NCBI RefSeq assembly: GCF_016865525.2
Contig: NZ_CP075169.1
Location: forward strand, 1,116,337-1,180,336
Direction: 5' to 3'
Length of the DNA stretch: 64,000 nucleotides
Origin: Sodalis ligni
GTDB taxonomy: Bacteria; Pseudomonadota; Gammaproteobacteria; Enterobacterales; Enterobacteriaceae
In this document: one piece after another, positions 23,162 to 33,341 of the stretch
Layout of the letters: each line of letters begins with the position of its first letter
Position numbering within the stretch: position 1 is the first letter of the stretch
Notes under the pieces: generated by a model
Databases searched by the model: none
Told to the model about the DNA's origin: nothing
Seen by the model: only the letters and a program-made list of their open reading frames with translations
Position numbers and translations under genes: made by a program

Positions 23162-24079
23162 TCAATCAATACGGTGTTGGGCTGGGGCTGACATTATCGT
23201 CAGCCGGTCTCGAACCTGTCTGATGTCTCTTACCGGGGGGGCACCGAACATGCGGCTATACTCCCGTGTGAATTGCGGCACGCTTTCATAACCCACTTCA
23301 TAAGCCACATGGCTAGGAAGTTTTCCGTCGGCCAGCATGATCCTGCGCGCCTCGATCAGCCGCAGCTGCTTTTGGAACTGGAGGGGAGACAAGGAGGTTA
23401 CGGTTCGAAAATGTTGATGAAAACTGGAAATGCTCATACCGGCCGCTTGCGCCAGGCGTTCTACCCGAAGGGGGTGTGAGAACTCCTCACGAATGATAGC
23501 CACGGCTTTGCTTATCCGTTGAGCATGGCTTTGCGCGACGCCAAGCGCCCGTATAGATGCCCCGTGATGTCCCACTAACAGCCAATAATGCATTTCACGT
23601 ATTAACTGCGACTGAAGGAGAGGCAGGGCCTCAGGGCGTTCAAGTAATCGCATCAGACGCAGCGCCGCATCGGCGACTTCATTTTCTGTCGCGGCGACTC
23701 TGACCGGAAAGTTCTTACTGTCGCGGGCAGCGTTCATCTCCATGGCCAGCGTCTCAATCACCGCCGGATCAAATTCAAGTACCAGTGAATAGTAAGGCAC
23801 ACCAAGGCTCGCCTTGGTGATCTGGCTTATCGTGGGTACATGGGCGGCGATGACTAATGAATCCCCTTCACCGAAACTGAATGATCGGCTTCCCGTTGTG
23901 ACACGTTTTCCGCCTTGCAGCACCAGTGCCGCCAATGGGCGGGAGATTGCGTATTGCAGTTCGCTGGGCATAGTTGCGCGTATAACGCTCAGGCCCGGAA
24001 TCGGCGTACGGGCCACGCCGCTTGAATCTGCATGGGTATCCGCATATCGCCCTACAGCGCTCAGCAAAGAATGGTTCAT
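23162..24079 (-). CDS. AraC-family transcriptional regulator (AraC_N type)
   Basis: About 305 residues from the ATG at 24079 (MNHSLLSAVGRYADTH), preceded by GGAAAG. An upstream extension to 24214 is possible but looks non-coding. The N-terminal cupin-like AraC_N domain (IPGLSVIRATMPSELQYAIS; YYSLVLEFDP) is followed by two helix-turn-helix units near the C-terminus (VERLAQAAGMSISSFHQHFR and SHVAYEVGYESVPQFTREYS). Such YqhC-like regulators often control a neighbouring reductase and respond to aldehydes. Here a divergent SDR gene lies 190 bp away, its probable target. The gene lies between 5S rRNA and yfiM, where E. coli has kgtP. Confidence 0.88.
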   Translation of the reverse strand: MNHSLLSAVGRYADTHADSSGVARTPIPGLSVIRATMPSELQYAISRPLAALVLQGGKRVTTGSRSFSFGEGDSLVIAAHVPTISQITKASLGVPYYSLVLEFDPAVIETLAMEMNAARDSKNFPVRVAATENEVADAALRLMRLLERPEALPLLQSQLIREMHYWLLVGHHGASIRALGVAQSHAQRISKAVAIIREEFSHPLRVERLAQAAGMSISSFHQHFRTVTSLSPLQFQKQLRLIEARRIMLADGKLPSHVAYEVGYESVPQFTREYSRMFGAPPVRDIRQVRDRLTIMSAPAQHRID

Positions 24080-24268
24080 GCTTTCCACAAGACTAAACCA
24101 AAAGGAGGAATCATCCCAACATACCCAGAATGAAGCCGCTTGCAAACTATTTGGAGAATCAGGCAAGTATAAACACGATTCTGGCAACCACGCGCAACCA
24201 ATCCGGGCCAACATGTTCTCTGTTGTCAGCGCAACCTTCCCATTAAGCGTTTAAACGAGGAAATAACG

Positions 24269-25024
24269 ATGAGTAAAATCACAATCGTAACCGGCGCCAG
24301 CCGCGGGATTGGCCGTAATACAGCCCTTGGCATCGCCCGGAACGGCGGCGACGTTGTGCTCACTTACCGGAGCCGCCGGGCAGAGGCCATGGCTGTGGTG
24401 GCTGAAATCCGGGCCTTGGGCCGCCAGGCCGTTGCTTTACAGCTTGATGTCGGCAATGTATCCACCTTCCCGGCATTCGTTGAGCAACTGCGCGCGGTAC
24501 TCAGCGAAACCTGGCGGCGCGAAAGTTTCGACCATCTGGTCAACAACGCCGGACATGGTGATATGGCCCTGATTGCCGAGATGGACGAAGATTCATTCGA
24601 CAAACTGGTGAATGTCCACTTTAAAGGTGTGTTTTTCCTTACCCAGAAACTCCTGCCGCTTATCGGCGACGGCGGCCGCATCGTGAATATTTCTTCCGGA
24701 CTGACTCGCGTGTCCGCCGAAGGCTGGTCGGCATATGCCGCCGTCAAGGGAGCCATTGAAGTTCTTACCGTCTATATGGCGAAGGAACTGGGCAGTCGCC
24801 GCATCGCAGTCAATACCGTGGCGCCGGGAGCGATTGAGACGGATTTTTTGGGCGGCGCCGTCCGGGATACGCCGGAGTACAACCGGTTCTTTGCCGGCAT
24901 GACCGCGCTTGGCCGCGTTGGGGTGGCGGACGATATCGGCCCGATGATCGCCGGGCTGCTGGGTGAGGATAATCGCTGGATCAATGCTCAACGCATTGAA
25001 GTATCCGGTGGCCAGGGTATTTGA
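24269..25024 (+). CDS. Short-chain dehydrogenase/reductase (SDR)
   Basis: 251 residues, classical SDR. NAD(P)-binding GASRGIG at residues 9-15, NNAG near 92, catalytic Ser in IVNISSG, and YAAVK with the catalytic Tyr and Lys. The C-terminal INAQRIEVSGG is typical of FabG-like enzymes. Arg after the Gly motif and the TYRSR segment suggest NADPH preference. Substrate unknown. RBS GAGGAAATAACG precedes the ATG. Divergent from the AraC regulator, its likely controller. Confidence 0.88.
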   Translation: MSKITIVTGASRGIGRNTALGIARNGGDVVLTYRSRRAEAMAVVAEIRALGRQAVALQLDVGNVSTFPAFVEQLRAVLSETWRRESFDHLVNNAGHGDMALIAEMDEDSFDKLVNVHFKGVFFLTQKLLPLIGDGGRIVNISSGLTRVSAEGWSAYAAVKGAIEVLTVYMAKELGSRRIAVNTVAPGAIETDFLGGAVRDTPEYNRFFAGMTALGRVGVADDIGPMIAGLLGEDNRWINAQRIEVSGGQGI

Positions 25025-25127
25025 AGCGCAAGGGATAGGGGAGGTAATATCAAGGAAGGAATCGGAACATGCCATCCCTGGCTTGAGACAGTGAACCAAA
25101 AAGCGTCCAAAGACGTTTCAACGTTGT

Positions 25128-25931
25128 TCAAATTTGGTTGTCCCAGGCGGCGAGCTGATGCGCTTTAAGCATATCCTCCACCGCCTGGGGCACGACGTTG
25201 CGAAACTTGCCCGTATCGGCGGGGACGATTTCAATCATGCGATCAATCATCTCCTGGGCGTCGAAGTGGCCGAAGGGCGACGCCAGCTCTTCATCGAACT
25301 GCGTGCGCAGATCGGCGCGTTTGGTGATATTTTTCCCGTCGTCGAGCCAGCGGAATGCCGTGTCGGCCATGGTCTCGTTAAAGCCGGTATAAAAAGCGCC
25401 GGGATTGATGGTTTGAACCTTGATGCCATGACCGGCCAATTCCTGCTGCATGGCTTCGGCAACCGATTCCAGCGCATGCTTGGTGGCGGCGTACACGCCC
25501 CATTTGGCCGGGGAAAACAGCCCGCTCATCGATGAGGTAAAGACCACCTTTCCCTGTTTATTCTGCTCGATCCACTTTTTGACGAAAGCCTGCGTCAGGG
25601 TGAGCGGAAGAAAAACGTTGATTTCGAAGTTCCGGCGAACGAGATCGAGCGGGATCTCGAAAACCGGTCCGCCTTCTCCCATGCCGGCATTGTTCCAAAG
25701 CACGTCGATATCCCAGCGCTGGGCAAAAGCCATGTCATATGGATCGCACAGATCAAGCTTCTCGACCCGCAGGTTCGGAAGCCCGAGGGCCTTGGCCTTC
25801 TCCCGCAGCGGTGTGACCTGCGGCGAAAGCTGCGCAGTGGCGATGACATTATGCCCGTTGCGGGCCAGGCCGATGGCGGCCGCTTCGCCGAAACCCGAGC
25901 CGGCGCCGGTGATAAGGATGGTCTTGATCAT
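25128..25931 (-). CDS. Short-chain dehydrogenase/reductase (SDR)
   Basis: 267 residues from the ATG at 25931 (MIKTILITGAGSGFG), chosen because AGGGAGTACTAGC precedes it; an in-frame upstream start is weaker. Glycine motif TGAGSGFG, NNAGMGEGG, catalytic Ser in FTSSMSG and YAATK. Related to SDRs annotated as oxidoreductases of unknown substrate. Convergent with the SDR at 24269. A 14-bp inverted repeat lies 70-110 bp upstream. Confidence 0.87.
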   Translation of the reverse strand: MIKTILITGAGSGFGEAAAIGLARNGHNVIATAQLSPQVTPLREKAKALGLPNLRVEKLDLCDPYDMAFAQRWDIDVLWNNAGMGEGGPVFEIPLDLVRRNFEINVFLPLTLTQAFVKKWIEQNKQGKVVFTSSMSGLFSPAKWGVYAATKHALESVAEAMQQELAGHGIKVQTINPGAFYTGFNETMADTAFRWLDDGKNITKRADLRTQFDEELASPFGHFDAQEMIDRMIEIVPADTGKFRNVVPQAVEDMLKAHQLAAWDNQI

Positions 25932-26000
25932 GCTAGTACTCCCTAAAGATATGGATGAGATCATGGGCGGGGCCATAACGTTGATCGGCTAGAATGCCAT

Positions 26001-26040
26001 ATCCAACATTTGTTTGTTTAAAAGCTAACATATGTTGGAT
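26001..26040 (-). promoter_or_regulatory. Inverted repeat upstream of an SDR gene (putative operator)
   Basis: Arms ATCCAACATTTGTT (26001-26014) and AACATATGTTGGAT (26027-26040) are inverted with 13 of 14 bases matching. It lies 70-109 bases before the SDR start, where a repressor or activator could bind. Which regulator is not known. Confidence 0.5.
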
Positions 26041-26147
26041 TTTGATGCAAGAGCCTTTAAACGAAAATTTTTTCGCAACAATGACCATATCGGGAGACGC
26101 ATAAGGTGGGGAAAGCCGTCGGTAAACCAGGAATGGGGGACGGGAAA

Positions 26148-26495
26148 TTAATCGCTAAGATAATAAAGCGTATAGCCGGTAGCTGCGCCGGCCACATCCC
26201 AGGCAAAATCTTTCCAGCTCCATCCGGTGCCGGCGGCGCGGCTGTCGAAGCCCTCTTTGGCGGCGCCAAGAGAGATGGAAAAAGCAAAACCGATATTACG
26301 GCTACGGGCCGGTGAAGCGTTTTGATGTTCCGCTACGGCGCTGCCCGCCATGGCGAGCGCGGCGGAGGCGGCAAAATGCACCGTTTTATCCTGCCCGGTC
26401 CAAGTATCCTGCGCCATATGGGCGCAGGCGGTGCACCCTATCAACGGCAACAACACCGAGAATTTCCACGCATTGCCGATACGCGTTTGCAGCAT
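26148..26495 (-). CDS. yfiM: YfiM family lipoprotein
   Basis: 115 residues from the ATG at 26495, with GAGGAAATA upstream. The signal peptide has a lipobox ending LIGC; a second Cys follows two residues later. The body matches E. coli YfiM (WTGQDKTVHFAASAALAMAG; SISLGAAKEGFDSR; GWSWKDFAWDVAGAATGY). Function unknown. It neighbours pssA as in E. coli. Confidence 0.88.
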   Translation of the reverse strand: MLQTRIGNAWKFSVLLPLIGCTACAHMAQDTWTGQDKTVHFAASAALAMAGSAVAEHQNASPARSRNIGFAFSISLGAAKEGFDSRAAGTGWSWKDFAWDVAGAATGYTLYYLSD

Positions 26496-26585
26496 TATTT
26501 CCTCATAAGCTATCGGCATCAGCCGGCTGAACAGCGAGATCCCGACGGCCGCGTTAAGGGGTGTCCACTTTTGGGAGATGGCATG

Positions 26586-27940
26586 TCACAGGATTCGGCT
26601 GATGAGACGATCGATACGGATGCGGCGTAAACGACGAATCAGCTTACGCACTTTTATCGGGTAATCGCCGATTCTATCCAGTTCGGTAAAATGCTTTATG
26701 ACCTGGGTATGGGTACGGATCAGATGGAGTTCATGCTCCCGTTGCTCCCGCAATGATTGCAGGGGATCATGGATCAGCAGCGCATTCTCCAAATCCAGCC
26801 GCCAGGCGCGGGGATTGAGGTTATTGCCGGTGAGCAATTGCCATTCATCATCGACCCACATCCCTTTCAGATGATAGCTGTTGTCACCGTCTTTCCATAA
26901 GCGCACCACTAACTGGCCATTATCCACATAGCGCTGCAGGCGTCCAAGGAAGCGGCGCAAATTGATTTCGTACAGATAAGGCAACGCGCCGATAATCTTG
27001 AAGGGCTGATCTTCCGGGATATAAAAATCATTGGCGGTTTTATCGCCGACAATGATTTCCACCTGTTTGTTCTGGCGCAGCAGAGAGATAATGTTCCTGA
27101 CCAATAAGGCGGGCATATTGAAATAGGGCGTACACATTATGAGCTTGCTGTCGGTACAAGACATCAAATGGTGGATGGTCTTGTTCAGCGGGCTTCTCTT
27201 GCCGAGCCCTACCAGCGGGGTCACGGCCAGCTGCCGGTCAGAGGCCGTGCCGGGATAGGAGTAGGCCGCATCCCGCAGGGATTGACGAAACAGCCGGGTA
27301 TCGTTGCGAATTTCTATGCTTTTGGGCCGATCGGGATTATCCAGCCGATTTACTGCGGGGCGGTTAACAGCCGCTGCTTGAGATAATCCAGCATGCTATC
27401 GGCCAGAACCGGGTTGTTGATAATCTGATAGCGATCGTAGCGGTACTTGTCCAACTGGTGCAGGTAAACGTCATTAAGGCTGGCGCCGCTGTAGATAACG
27501 GTATCGTCGATGATAAAGCCTTTTAAATGCAGCACGCCCAGGGCTTCACGGGTATTCACCGGTACGCCGAATATCGGTACCGAAATATCGGGGTGTTCTT
27601 TCGCCAGGCGGCAGTACCAATCGGCATTGGTATTCGCCGCCGCGACGCCGATGCGCCCGCGCTGTGCCCGATGCCAATCCACCAGTACGCAGACCTCCAA
27701 CTCCGGATATTGCTGCCTGGCCCGGTACAGGGCCGAGAGAACGGCATCGCCGCCTTCATCTTGTTCAAGGTAGAGCGCCACCAGATAAATACGCCGCCGG
27801 GCTCCCTTAATGGCATTCAACAGGGCGATACGGAATTCTTCTGGACTGGATAACGTTTTTACATCTTCAACCGTCTGGGGAATTTTTGGCAGTTGTGCAA
27901 GGTGTTGTTGGTGTTTGGTACGTCTAAAGTTTGACAACAT
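26586..27940 (-). pseudogene. pssA: Phosphatidylserine synthase PssA, interrupted by a one-base deletion
   Basis: PssA joins CDP-diacylglycerol and serine to make phosphatidylserine, the precursor of phosphatidylethanolamine. The first part (27940 to about 27360) covers residues 1-195 and the first HKD motif (HLKGFIIDDTVIYSG). It then hits TAA at 27348. The second part (to 26586) continues in another frame with VNRLDNPDRPKSIEIRND, TPLVGLGKR and the second HKD motif HLKGMWVDDEW, ending RRIRIDRLISRIL as in E. coli. Adding one C to the C4 run (27357-27360) rejoins all about 450 codons. PssA is essential or nearly so in E. coli, so a sequencing error or a very recent mutation deserves weight. Confidence 0.85.
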
Positions 27941-28028
27941 CACAGTGCGCTTCTTCTCTTGTCATCGTATGGTGGAATGACCATATGCAAAACATAATTA
28001 TGCGGAATCGGCCATAATAACATTACTT

Positions 28029-30755
28029 TCAGCCGTTGTGGCCTTGTTTCGCCTCAGGTTGATTAGCCCTTGAGGTAATTTTGTCCGTCGCGGCAGGAGA
28101 TTCGGCTGTTAGCCTCAGCGATAAAGCGACGATGCCGTCCTCTAACTGCAGCTTGACGGTAAACCCCAGCTTTTTCGCCAGCGCTATCATGCCCTGGTTG
28201 CTGGGCATGGTAATGGCGGTTAAACGATCAAGTCCGTGTTCCCGGGCATAGCCGATCATTTTTTCCAGCAGCAAGCGCCCCAGACCCAGTTTTTTCAGAT
28301 CGGATCTCACCAGCACCGCGAATTCAGCGTCGATATTGTCAGGATCGGCAATGACCCGGGTAACGCCGACGATGGTTGATTCGAGACCGTGACGTCTTAC
28401 CGCGACAAAAGCCATTTCACGATCGTAGTCGATTTGGGTCATGTAAGCCAAATCTTCATGGGTAAATTCAGTGATCTCGCTGAAATAGCGATAGTAGAGA
28501 TCTTCCGGCGTGACCTGGCCGATGAACTGTTTGAGCATGGGTTCGTCTTCCGGCAGGATGGGCCTGAGCAGGCAGCGTTCGCCGTTTTTCAGCAAAATCT
28601 CGGATTCAAGCTTTTGCGGATAGGGGCGGATGGCCAGGCGCGCTTCCGGATCGCCGCGGCATTCCGCCAACGTCAGGCTGACATCCAGCAGGGTCATATC
28701 GTCGCCGCAGGCCAGCAGGGGATGGATATCGAGATGGACTATCTCGGGACAGTCCAGCAGGAGCGTGGATATCTTCACCAGCAGCTGGCTTAATGCGGCG
28801 ACGTCCAGCGGGTAAAGCGGGCGCCGGTCGCGGATTGCGCCCTTTTTCAGCCCCTGCAATACCATATTATGCGCCAAGGCCATGTTCAGGGGCGGCAGCC
28901 CAACAGCCATCTGATCCGCCTGGCGCCACTCGCTTTCGCTTTCCCCCATCAGGATCAGCGGGCCGAACACCGGATCCTCCTCCACCAGGATCCGGAGTTC
29001 CAGCGTGCCGGCGCGGTTGGCCATGCTTTGTACCAGCATACCGTCGATTCGCGCCTGGGGATAGGCCTGCGCGACCCGTTCAATCATGGCGTTGGCCGCC
29101 TGTTCTACCTCCCGGGCGTTGCGCAGGGAGAGCATGACGCCCTGTACGTCGGACTTGTGTGGGATATCCGGCGATCGCAGTTTAAGCGCCACCGGATAAC
29201 CTATCTTATCGGCGATGGCAACCGCCTCGGCGCTGTCGCCGGCAATCCAGGTGGGCAGGGTAGCGATGCCGTAGGCCTCGACGATCGGCCTGATTTCATG
29301 GGTGGCCAGCTGAAAAACCCCTTCATCCAGCGCCTGGCGGATGAGCTCATGGGCCTGTGCGGTATCCGCCGCCAGGCTGACCGGCAATGCCGGCGTCTCC
29401 ATAAGCTGCTTTTGGTTGCGGCGGTATTCCGCCATATGCATAAATGCGGTAACCGAACCTTCCGGCGTACGGTACGTGGGGAGCCCCGCCTCGGTAAAAT
29501 GGCGCCTGGCGTCGCGGGAGGAGAATTCGCCGCTCCAGTTGGTCAGCACGGTAACCTGTTTGCCGCGGGGGTGCTGCTTGAACAGCTCGATAACCTGCAG
29601 CGCGGTTTCACTGCTGGGGGAGACGGCGCTGGGGGCGTGGAGGATCAGTACCGCGTCATAATCCCGGCTGTCCAGCAGGCACGATAGCGCCGCCCGGTAG
29701 CGGGCCGGATCGGCGTCGTCCCCTAAATCCAGCGGATTGGCGGTCGCGATTTGCGCCGGCAATACGCTTTGCAGCGCCTGGCGGCTGGCGGGACTCAATG
29801 TGGCCAGCTTGCCGTGCCGGCTGAGGAGCTCATCAAGCGCCAACGCCGCCGGCGCGATGCCGTTGCTGACTATCATCAGACGCTCGCCGCGCAGCGGACG
29901 CATGTGACTCAAGGTTTCCACCGCCGAGAACAGCTCATGGGTGTCCCGTACCCGCAGCATTCCGGCGCGCTGGATGGCGGCGTCATAGGCGGCGTCCCGG
30001 CCCTGGGGGTAATTCAGCAGCCGCTGCGCCTGCGGCGTACGGCCGCTCTTGATCACCAGAATGGGTTTATTGCGCGCCGCGCCGCGGGCGGCTGATAAGA
30101 AGCGCCGCGCGTCGCTCAGATGTTCAAGATGCAGCAATATCGCGCTGGTTTTGCCGTCCCGGGCCAGAAAGTCAAGCACATCGTCCACGTCGATATCGAT
30201 GCTGTCCCCCAGGGCGATAAAATAGGAAAAGCCGATTTCCCGCTGCTGAGCCCAATCCATGATGGTGTTGGCCACTGCGGCGGATTGGGAAATAAAGGCC
30301 AGCTTGCCTTTGTGGATATGGATGGGCACCGGAGAGAAGCTGGCGTTAAGCCCTTGCCAGGGCGAAACCAGGCCCAGGCTGTTGGGACCGAGCAGGCGCA
30401 TGCCGTAACGCTGGGCACAGGCTTTTAATTCGGCGAATTGTGCCAAAGGCGAGGAAAGGATAATCACGGTTTTGCAGCCGTGCCGCCCCAGCTCATCCAG
30501 CAGTCCTGGGTTACGGCGGGCGTGGGTGCAAATCACCGCCAGGTCCGGTATTAGCGGCAGGCTGGCGACGTCGGGGTAGCTCAATACACCGCAGACCGCC
30601 GAATATCGCGGCGTAACCGGCAGCACCGGGCCGCCGAATCCGCCGGCCAGTAAATTACGCATCATCAGGTAGCCGGCGCGTCCCGGCGTATCCGACGCGC
30701 CCAGAACGGCAATGGATTTAGGCCTGAGCAGCGCGTCCAATCCTCGTTGACTCAT
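28029..30755 (-). CDS. patZ: Protein lysine acetyltransferase PatZ (Pka/YfiQ)
   Basis: 908 residues from the ATG at 30755 (MSQRGLDALLRPKSIAVLGAS), preceded by GAGGGGAAACG. It acetylates lysines of enzymes such as acetyl-CoA synthetase from acetyl-CoA. An ADP-forming acyl-CoA-synthetase-like part spans about 700 residues: CoA-binding domain at the N-terminus, succinyl-CoA-ligase-like domain, then ATP-grasp (YPVALKLRSPDIPHKSDVQG). A GNAT domain occupies the last 170 residues (LKKLGLGRLLLEKMIGYARE). Order pssA-patZ-tapT-trxC-yfiF is that of E. coli. CRP control is known in E. coli; no site was checked here. Confidence 0.93.
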   Translation of the reverse strand: MSQRGLDALLRPKSIAVLGASDTPGRAGYLMMRNLLAGGFGGPVLPVTPRYSAVCGVLSYPDVASLPLIPDLAVICTHARRNPGLLDELGRHGCKTVIILSSPLAQFAELKACAQRYGMRLLGPNSLGLVSPWQGLNASFSPVPIHIHKGKLAFISQSAAVANTIMDWAQQREIGFSYFIALGDSIDIDVDDVLDFLARDGKTSAILLHLEHLSDARRFLSAARGAARNKPILVIKSGRTPQAQRLLNYPQGRDAAYDAAIQRAGMLRVRDTHELFSAVETLSHMRPLRGERLMIVSNGIAPAALALDELLSRHGKLATLSPASRQALQSVLPAQIATANPLDLGDDADPARYRAALSCLLDSRDYDAVLILHAPSAVSPSSETALQVIELFKQHPRGKQVTVLTNWSGEFSSRDARRHFTEAGLPTYRTPEGSVTAFMHMAEYRRNQKQLMETPALPVSLAADTAQAHELIRQALDEGVFQLATHEIRPIVEAYGIATLPTWIAGDSAEAVAIADKIGYPVALKLRSPDIPHKSDVQGVMLSLRNAREVEQAANAMIERVAQAYPQARIDGMLVQSMANRAGTLELRILVEEDPVFGPLILMGESESEWRQADQMAVGLPPLNMALAHNMVLQGLKKGAIRDRRPLYPLDVAALSQLLVKISTLLLDCPEIVHLDIHPLLACGDDMTLLDVSLTLAECRGDPEARLAIRPYPQKLESEILLKNGERCLLRPILPEDEPMLKQFIGQVTPEDLYYRYFSEITEFTHEDLAYMTQIDYDREMAFVAVRRHGLESTIVGVTRVIADPDNIDAEFAVLVRSDLKKLGLGRLLLEKMIGYAREHGLDRLTAITMPSNQGMIALAKKLGFTVKLQLEDGIVALSLRLTAESPAATDKITSRANQPEAKQGHNG

Positions 30756-30795
30756 TCGTTTCCCCTCCTGGCGCACTGGCTAAGTGTATGCGTTT

Positions 30796-31503
30796 TTAGG
30801 GAACAGGTGTTGTGATGGCGCGAGGAATTTGCAGTGTATTGTGGTGTGATTTACCCGCCAGGTATCGGTTGCGAAACAGGGCGAAGTGATCTGCCAGGCC
30901 CTTCGCCGCCGCGTTATCGCCGGCCTGGTACAGCAGGGTGGCGGCCACTTCGGCGGTGCAGTGATGCCCGTCGCCGTGGGATTCCCGCAGCCGGTAGGAG
31001 GATAGAGTGTGCAAATCCAGGGATAACACCGGAAAATCAGCCAGATAAGGACTCTTGCGGAACATCTTTCCCGCTTCCGGCCAGGTGCCGTCCAGCAAAA
31101 TGAACAGCGGCGGCAACGCCTGCGGTCTGATTTCATTGAGCACCCGCCGGCCGGCCGGGACATTCTGTGCCGGGAATACCACGTAGGGCTGCCGTCCGCT
31201 GTCGTTCACCGCTGCCAGCAGCGCCGGCGCCGGTTCGGTGCGGGACCAGAGAAACGCCTGGGTGTCCGGCAGGATATCCGCAATCAGCCGCCCGGTATTG
31301 CTGGGTTTCAACGGTTCCGAATCAAACATGATCAGACAAAACCGGCTCAGGGCCTGGCGGGGCGTGATATGATCGCACAGGCAAACGGGAAGCGGCAGCA
31401 GGCAGCCTTCACAGCGTTTGACCCGGCAACCGCGGGCGCGAAAAGGCCTGGTGGCGAGTGCAAGGCGGTATTGACGCAAGGCCAGCACGGCATTTTGTGT
31501 CAT
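30796..31503 (-). CDS. tapT: tRNA-uridine aminocarboxypropyltransferase TapT (YfiP)
   Basis: 235 residues of the DTW family. It transfers the 3-amino-3-carboxypropyl group of S-adenosylmethionine to U47 of tRNAs (acp3U47). The DTW signature appears as LLDGTWPEAGKM near residue 138. Cysteines CRVKRCEGCLLPLPVCLC near residue 30-45 form the zinc site. It lies 40 bp before patZ on the same strand. Confidence 0.92.
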   Translation of the reverse strand: MTQNAVLALRQYRLALATRPFRARGCRVKRCEGCLLPLPVCLCDHITPRQALSRFCLIMFDSEPLKPSNTGRLIADILPDTQAFLWSRTEPAPALLAAVNDSGRQPYVVFPAQNVPAGRRVLNEIRPQALPPLFILLDGTWPEAGKMFRKSPYLADFPVLSLDLHTLSSYRLRESHGDGHHCTAEVAATLLYQAGDNAAAKGLADHFALFRNRYLAGKSHHNTLQIPRAITTPVP

Positions 31504-31628
31504 AGGTTGCTCGAGTAAAAGAGAGAGTTTACCGGACCTATGGCAAGAAAAGGTAATTTTTTTCAGTGGGCGAGGCTTTGCAGCCGTGGCGGGAGTCTCT
31601 CCCCGGCACGGCTGCGGATAGCGACGAC

Positions 31629-32066
31629 TCAGGAGGCTTTTTGGATGGAGAGCCCTTCGTCAAGCCACTCTTCAAACGGCCCCTTGGGCATGGCGCCGTG
31701 CAGTGAATCCACCATTTGGCCCTGTTTAAAGACCATGATGGTGGGAATGCTGCGGATCTTGAAGCGGGCGGCCAGCTGCGGTTCGGCCTCGGTGTTGACC
31801 TTGAGGAACCGCACCTTGCCGCGGCGTTCGCCGGCCACGGCTTCATAAACCGGTGCAAAACCGACGCAGGGACCGCACCAGGGCGCCCAGAAGTCGATTA
31901 CCACCGGCAGGTCGTCCTGCAGCAGCTTGTCCAGGGTCTGGGCAGTGGCGTGGGTGACTTTACCGTCCAACAGCGCCTCGCCGCAGCGGCCGCACTTGGC
32001 GCCGTCGCTGACTCTTCCGTCCGGCAGGCGGTTGGTGGCCTGGCATGATGGGCATACCGTATTCAT
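31629..32066 (-). CDS. trxC: Thioredoxin 2
   Basis: 145 residues. An N-terminal zinc module with two CxxC pairs (CPSC, CGRC) precedes the thioredoxin fold; the active site WCGPC is near residue 62, cis-Pro in [11 protein letters not shown] reductant of protein disulfides in the cytoplasm, usually under OxyR control. Start ATG 32066 follows GAGGTTATTAT. A strong inverted repeat (GCAGCCGTG…CACGGCTGC, 31580-31615) follows the stop and may end transcription. Confidence 0.95.
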   Translation of the reverse strand: MNTVCPSCQATNRLPDGRVSDGAKCGRCGEALLDGKVTHATAQTLDKLLQDDLPVVIDFWAPWCGPCVGFAPVYEAVAGERRGKVRFLKVNTEAEPQLAARFKIRSIPTIMVFKQGQMVDSLHGAMPKGPFEEWLDEGLSIQKAS

Positions 32067-32257
32067 ATAATAACCTCGCGGAGCGGCGAGCGGCCGCTCT
32101 TTATCTGAGCAATGATCTCAAGTATGGTGAAAGACCGGGCGGGTGACAAAATGATTTACCCGATGGCTTTGATAGTTGCCGGCTTTAACGCCGGTGCGGT
32201 AGCTAAAAAGAGCAAGATCGGGTAATCTTCGCGCCCAGCACTCGGGTGGAGAAACAA

Positions 32258-33313
32258 ATGAGCGATTCGCTGAAGGGTAAAAACAATAAAGTCCGCGTCA
32301 TGTACGTGCGTAAAGATGAAGAGGAAGCGCCCCGTCGTCCCGCGCGTTCTGCGCCGCAAGGCCGCGACAGCGCCAATAAGCGCGGGGAAGCGCCGCGCCG
32401 CGGCGAGGGGCGTCCCCGCCGTGACCGACCGGACGACGGGGCCGGCCGCCGGGATAAACCCGCCGCCATGCCGGATTCGCCGTGGAAAACCCATTATCAG
32501 AGCGAGGATGAACCGCTGGCGGCCGATCACGGCGGCATCAGCGGCAAAAGTTTTATCGACCCCGAGCAGCTGCGCCGTCAGCGTGCGGAAGAGACCCGCG
32601 TCTACGGTGAGAATGCCTGTCAGGCATTATATAAAAGCCGCCCCGACTCTATTGTCCGCGCCTGGTTCGTGCAATCCGTCACGCCCCGTTTCCGCGATGC
32701 GCTGCGCTGGATGGCCGCCAATCGTAAAGCCTATCATGTGGTTGATGATGAAGAGCTGGCCAAGGCTTCCGGCACCGAACATCATGGCGGCGTCTGTTTT
32801 TTGATTAAAAAACGTACCGGCCTGGACGCTGAATCCTACCTGCAACAGACGGTGGCGGTGGAAAAGGACTGCGTTATGGCGCTGGAAGACGTGTCCAATC
32901 CCCATAACCTCGGCGCCATATTGCGCAGTTGCGCGCATTTCGGCGTCAAAGGGGTGATGGTGGATGATAGCGCGGCGCTGGAATCCGGCGCCGCCATACG
33001 CACCGCCGAAGGCGGCGCTGAGCATATCAGCGCGATCCAGACCGATAATTTGCCGGAGGATCTTGAACGCTTCCGCCAGGCGGGATATACGGTGGTGATT
33101 AATTCCGGCCGGCAGGGCAAGCCGCTGGCCTCGGTGACGATGCCGGCAAAGATGGTGCTGGTGCTGGGCCAGGAAGGCAATGGACAATCGGATGTGATGG
33201 CCGGAACCGGGGATCTGTCGGTGTCTATCGGCGGTACCGGCCGGGTCGCCGGCCTGAACGTATCGGTGGCGGCCGGGATTTTGCTGGCGGAGTGGTGGCG
33301 GCAGCATCTTTAA
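32258..33313 (+). CDS. yfiF: SpoU-family RNA methyltransferase-like protein YfiF
   Basis: 351 residues from the ATG at 32258 ([20 protein letters not shown]), with GGTGGAG 6 bases upstream; an in-frame ATG at 32246 is less likely. A basic disordered N-terminus of about 90 residues (many Arg, Pro, Asp) precedes a substrate-binding domain and a SPOUT domain with the SpoU motifs [30 protein letters not shown] and [13 protein letters not shown]. coli YfiF is an unproven RNA methyltransferase. Divergent from trxC, as in E. coli. Confidence 0.92.
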   Translation: MSDSLKGKNNKVRVMYVRKDEEEAPRRPARSAPQGRDSANKRGEAPRRGEGRPRRDRPDDGAGRRDKPAAMPDSPWKTHYQSEDEPLAADHGGISGKSFIDPEQLRRQRAEETRVYGENACQALYKSRPDSIVRAWFVQSVTPRFRDALRWMAANRKAYHVVDDEELAKASGTEHHGGVCFLIKKRTGLDAESYLQQTVAVEKDCVMALEDVSNPHNLGAILRSCAHFGVKGVMVDDSAALESGAAIRTAEGGAEHISAIQTDNLPEDLERFRQAGYTVVINSGRQGKPLASVTMPAKMVLVLGQEGNGQSDVMAGTGDLSVSIGGTGRVAGLNVSVAAGILLAEWWRQHL

Positions 33314-33319
33314 ATTGTC

Positions 33320-33341
33320 AACCCGCCTATCAGGCGGGGTT
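33320..33341. terminator. Terminator between yfiF and mprA
   Basis: AACCCGCC and GGCGGGGTT form a stem with a TATCA loop, followed on the plus strand by ATTTT. It overlaps the mprA stop codon. Confidence 0.65.

Noticed and set aside
28389..29687. Plus-strand open frames inside patZ
   Set aside because: GC-rich antisense frames opposite an intact 908-residue gene.
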